From Rhodoferax sp. WC2427 (lineage in GTDB: Bacteria > Pseudomonadota > Gammaproteobacteria > Burkholderiales > Burkholderiaceae_C), in NCBI RefSeq assembly GCF_040822085.1, contig NZ_CP162006.1, positions 434,001 through 498,000 on the forward strand: a stretch of DNA of 64,000 nt, in the 5' to 3' direction. The position numbers were made by a program, and so were the translations under genes. A model generated the notes under the pieces. That model searched no databases, had not been told where the DNA came from, and worked only from the letters and a program-made list of their open reading frames with translations. Positions 62,194 through 64,000 of this stretch are shown here, piece by piece (the first letter of the stretch is position 1; the number at the start of each line of letters is the position of its first letter).

Positions 62194-62910
62194 CTAGTGG
62201 CTCCGCATTTTGGCCCGCAGGCGGGCAATCGACTGGCTGTGCAACTGGCAGACGCGCGATTCGGTGATCTCCAGTACTGCCGCAATCTCTTTGAGGTTCA
62301 TGTCGTTTTCGTAGTACATGCTCATGATGTACTGCTCGCGGTCGGGCAGGGTCTTGATGGCCTCGACCAGCGACGCGCGCAGGCGGTGGTCGCGCAGCAG
62401 GTTCACCGGGTCGGCAGCATCATCGGCTACGTGCCGGTCCAGAAAGCCCGCGCCTTCTTCCGAGTTGCCATTCATGTCTTCCAGGTACACCAGCTGCGTG
62501 CCGCGGACCTTGCCGAGCAGTTCCTGGTAGTCGGGCAGGGTCATCTCCAGCTCGGTGGCGATCTCGGACTCCAGCGGGCTGCGGCCCAGCTTCTGCTCCA
62601 GCCGCTGCACGGCGCGCTCGATCTCTTTCTGGCTCTTGCGCGAGCCGCGTGACATCCAGTCGCCCTCGCGCAGCTCGTCGATCATGGCCCCGCGGATACG
62701 CTGGGTGGCAAAGGTCTCGAACTGCACGCCCTGGGCCACCTCGTAGCGGGTGAGCGCCTCGGACAGGCCGATCATGCCCACCTGGATCAGGTCGTCCAGC
62801 TCGATGTTCGGCGGCAGCTTGGCGATCATGTGGTGCGCCAGGCGACGTACCAAGGGCACATACTGGCGCAGCATGTGCTCGCGGTCCATATGGCCTTTGG
62901 CGGTGTACAT
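62194..62910 (-). CDS. fliA: Flagellar sigma factor sigma-28 (FliA/RpoF)
   Basis: A 238-residue sigma factor. Region 2 includes HMLRQYVPLVRRLAHHMIAKLPPNIELDDLIQVGMIGLSEALTRYEVAQGVQFETFATQRIRGAMIDELREGDWMSR in outline; region 4 is YYENDMNLKEIAAVLEITESRVCQLHSQSIARLRAKM. It transcribes late flagellar and chemotaxis genes. Its ATG overlaps the stop of the upstream FlhG-like gene by one base (TGATG), so it is expressed from the flhF operon. FlgM, its inhibitor, is encoded nearby. Confidence 0.96.
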   Translation of the reverse strand: MYTAKGHMDREHMLRQYVPLVRRLAHHMIAKLPPNIELDDLIQVGMIGLSEALTRYEVAQGVQFETFATQRIRGAMIDELREGDWMSRGSRKSQKEIERAVQRLEQKLGRSPLESEIATELEMTLPDYQELLGKVRGTQLVYLEDMNGNSEEGAGFLDRHVADDAADPVNLLRDHRLRASLVEAIKTLPDREQYIMSMYYENDMNLKEIAAVLEITESRVCQLHSQSIARLRAKMRSH

Positions 62911-63671
62911 CAGCGGCTTCCCACCCCATGGGCCATCGGGATGGCACTGGCCATCAGGCGCAGCGCGATCTGGTGTGCGTCATCCCAGCGCGCGTGCTGC
63001 TGCGGGAACGAGCGTACGGTCATGAAATCGGTTTGGCAGTCCAGGTGCAGGTGCGCGCAGTTTTGCAGCGCCCGACCGGTGGATTTGGCCAGCAGCTCGG
63101 CGTTCTTGAAGGGCGCGGTGACGACCGAGGCAATCAGCGGCACCAACCGGGCCTGTAGCAGCAGTTTCTTGAAGTTTTGGTAGGCCCCGATGATGGAGGC
63201 GCGCCGCGGCGTGACGGCCAACAGAGGGCGCACCTGGCTGCCCGGCATCAAGGTGGCCAGCAGCTGGGCATCGGCATACACCACGACCAGGTCGCAGCTG
63301 CGGAACAGGTGGCTGAGGGCTTGGAGTGGTGGGGGTGACATGGGGGAATCCTGGCGGGTCTGCAGTGCCAGACGGCTCAGCCCCAAACGGGCGGGCACGA
63401 TGTGCCACGGGGGCGCGTCAAGGTCTGCATCTTCCAGCCAGTGTGCGTGGTCCAGCAGGTTCTGTAAACCTGGATTGTCTTCCGTTTCTGCCGAGCTTGC
63501 GTCCAATACGGTGATGCGCAGGCTAAAACTTTGCAAGGCCGCGCAGATCTGCCAGAGCAGCGGCAACTCGGTGGCAGTGTCGCCCCGGGTCACCATGGCG
63601 ATCACGCTCCAGGCGGCTTGCGGCGCGATGCGGCGCAGGCTTTCGCCTTGGTCGACGCTGGTGTCAAGCAT
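62910..63671 (-). CDS. FlhG-like protein without a Walker A motif
   Basis: A 253-residue protein occupying the flhG position between flhF and fliA. The first strand (SLRRIAPQAAWSVIAMVTRGDTATELPLLWQ) aligns with the place where FlhG/MinD proteins carry KGGVGKT, but that P-loop is missing. Later alternating strands and helices (LFRSCDLVVVYADAQLLATLMPGSQVRPLLAVTPRRASIIGAYQNFKKLLLQ, then VPLIASVVTAPFKNAELLAKSTGRALQNCAHLHLDC) are compatible with a degenerate MinD-like fold. It may regulate FlhF without ATPase activity. It overlaps the flhF end by 8 bp. Confidence 0.7.
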   Translation of the reverse strand: MLDTSVDQGESLRRIAPQAAWSVIAMVTRGDTATELPLLWQICAALQSFSLRITVLDASSAETEDNPGLQNLLDHAHWLEDADLDAPPWHIVPARLGLSRLALQTRQDSPMSPPPLQALSHLFRSCDLVVVYADAQLLATLMPGSQVRPLLAVTPRRASIIGAYQNFKKLLLQARLVPLIASVVTAPFKNAELLAKSTGRALQNCAHLHLDCQTDFMTVRSFPQQHARWDDAHQIALRLMASAIPMAHGVGSR

Positions 63672-64000
63672 GCGCCCGTTCCTGGCGGCTGGAATCCATC
63701 GGTGCCGGGGTGAAGAAGAAGTTCAGATCGGCGGCCTTGGGGTCGAATGCCGACTTGGTGGTGGAGCGCATCGAGGCACGCACCAGCTTCTTGGCATCGG
63801 CCGGTTCCCAGTCTTCGGGTACGCGCTGGCCGTTGCACACACCGCGCAGCACCAGCTGGTGGCGGATGATGGCGTCCAGCGCCGGGCCCAGCTTGGCCGC
63901 TTCGTCGATTTTGGACAGGATGGCCTGTTGCACGCCCCGGGTCTTGAACGAGGTGAGCACTTCGTCCATGGTGTCGCCGTGGCTGCCTGCATTGAGCACC
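63664..64000 (-). CDS. flhF: Flagellar biosynthesis GTPase FlhF (C-terminal part)
   Basis: The last ~111 codons of a minus-strand gene that enters the window from its right edge. Residues match the C-terminal SRP-GTPase domain of FlhF: LNAGSHGDTMDEVLTSFKTRGVQQAILSKIDEAAKLGPALDAIIRHQLVLRGVCNGQRVPEDWEPADAKKLVRASMR in outline (KIDEA, GPALD, L..VCNGQRVPEDW). FlhF sets polar flagellum placement. It overlaps the FlhG-like start by 8 bp, confirming operon structure. Confidence 0.92.
   Translation of the reverse strand, partial: VLNAGSHGDTMDEVLTSFKTRGVQQAILSKIDEAAKLGPALDAIIRHQLVLRGVCNGQRVPEDWEPADAKKLVRASMRSTTKSAFDPKAADLNFFFTPAPMDSSRQERAHA

Overview
The window reads as a chromosomal segment of a motile, microaerobically respiring betaproteobacterium, most likely a member of the Comamonadaceae (Burkholderiales; Rhodoferax/Curvibacter/Polaromonas-like). 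This is inferred from the high G+C content with strong third-position bias, the cbb3 oxidase cluster with FNR and HemN, the flgA / flgBCDEFGHIJKL / flgMN / fliA-flhF arrangement, and dispersed palindromic repeats of a kind seen in that family. No rRNA, tRNA, CRISPR array, intact insertion sequence or prophage was recognised.

Layout. 1-8 kb: the N-terminal end of a dienelactone hydrolase; a citrulline hydrolase (ctlX) divergent from an Lrp-type regulator; Cu/Zn superoxide dismutase; a GAF-type protein; an HPP/CBS membrane protein divergent from a MarR regulator over a perfect palindrome; aconitase A. 8-16 kb: a DsbD-type reductase, a LysE-type exporter with a DUF167 gene, a CBS protein, a glycine-zipper/hydrolase fusion, argininosuccinate synthase, a coiled-coil tail-anchored protein and an SDR dehydrogenase. 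16-25 kb: an accessory-looking stretch with long inverted repeats, gabD-gabT divergent from a GabR-like regulator, small orphan genes, a HigB/HigA-like toxin-antitoxin pair, repeat clusters and an A+T-rich orphan gene. 25-28 kb: the classic LysR/LysE (ArgP/ArgO) divergent pair and a creatininase-family enzyme.

28-39 kb is the microaerobic respiration region: a UreH/TauE-like membrane gene, hemN, fnr, a small membrane gene, fixH-like, ccoG, ccoP, ccoQ, ccoO, ccoN, ccoS, ccoI and a universal stress protein. Three FNR-type boxes sit upstream of hemN/fnr, ccoN and ccoI/usp, so the cluster looks like one FNR-controlled regulon. 39-49 kb holds housekeeping and accessory metabolism: DUF805, NRDE/TANGO2, a metallo-beta-lactamase-fold enzyme with a LysR partner, DUF1232, PhzF, an aminotransferase, two exporters and a second MocR-type regulator.

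48.7-64 kb is the flagellar region: an EAL/HDOD-like signalling protein, flgL back to flgB on the minus strand, divergent flgA, then flgM (behind a sigma-28-type promoter) and flgN, and on the minus strand fliA, a FlhG-like protein without a P-loop, and the end of flhF.

The most unusual signal is a family of at least 14 short palindromic repeats scattered through the window. Two copies lie inside dsbD, where in frame they encode the signal peptide and a transmembrane segment. A third apparently supplies a stop codon. Other unexplained structures are a ~150-bp imperfect palindrome after dsbD and three copies of a ~280-bp repeat.
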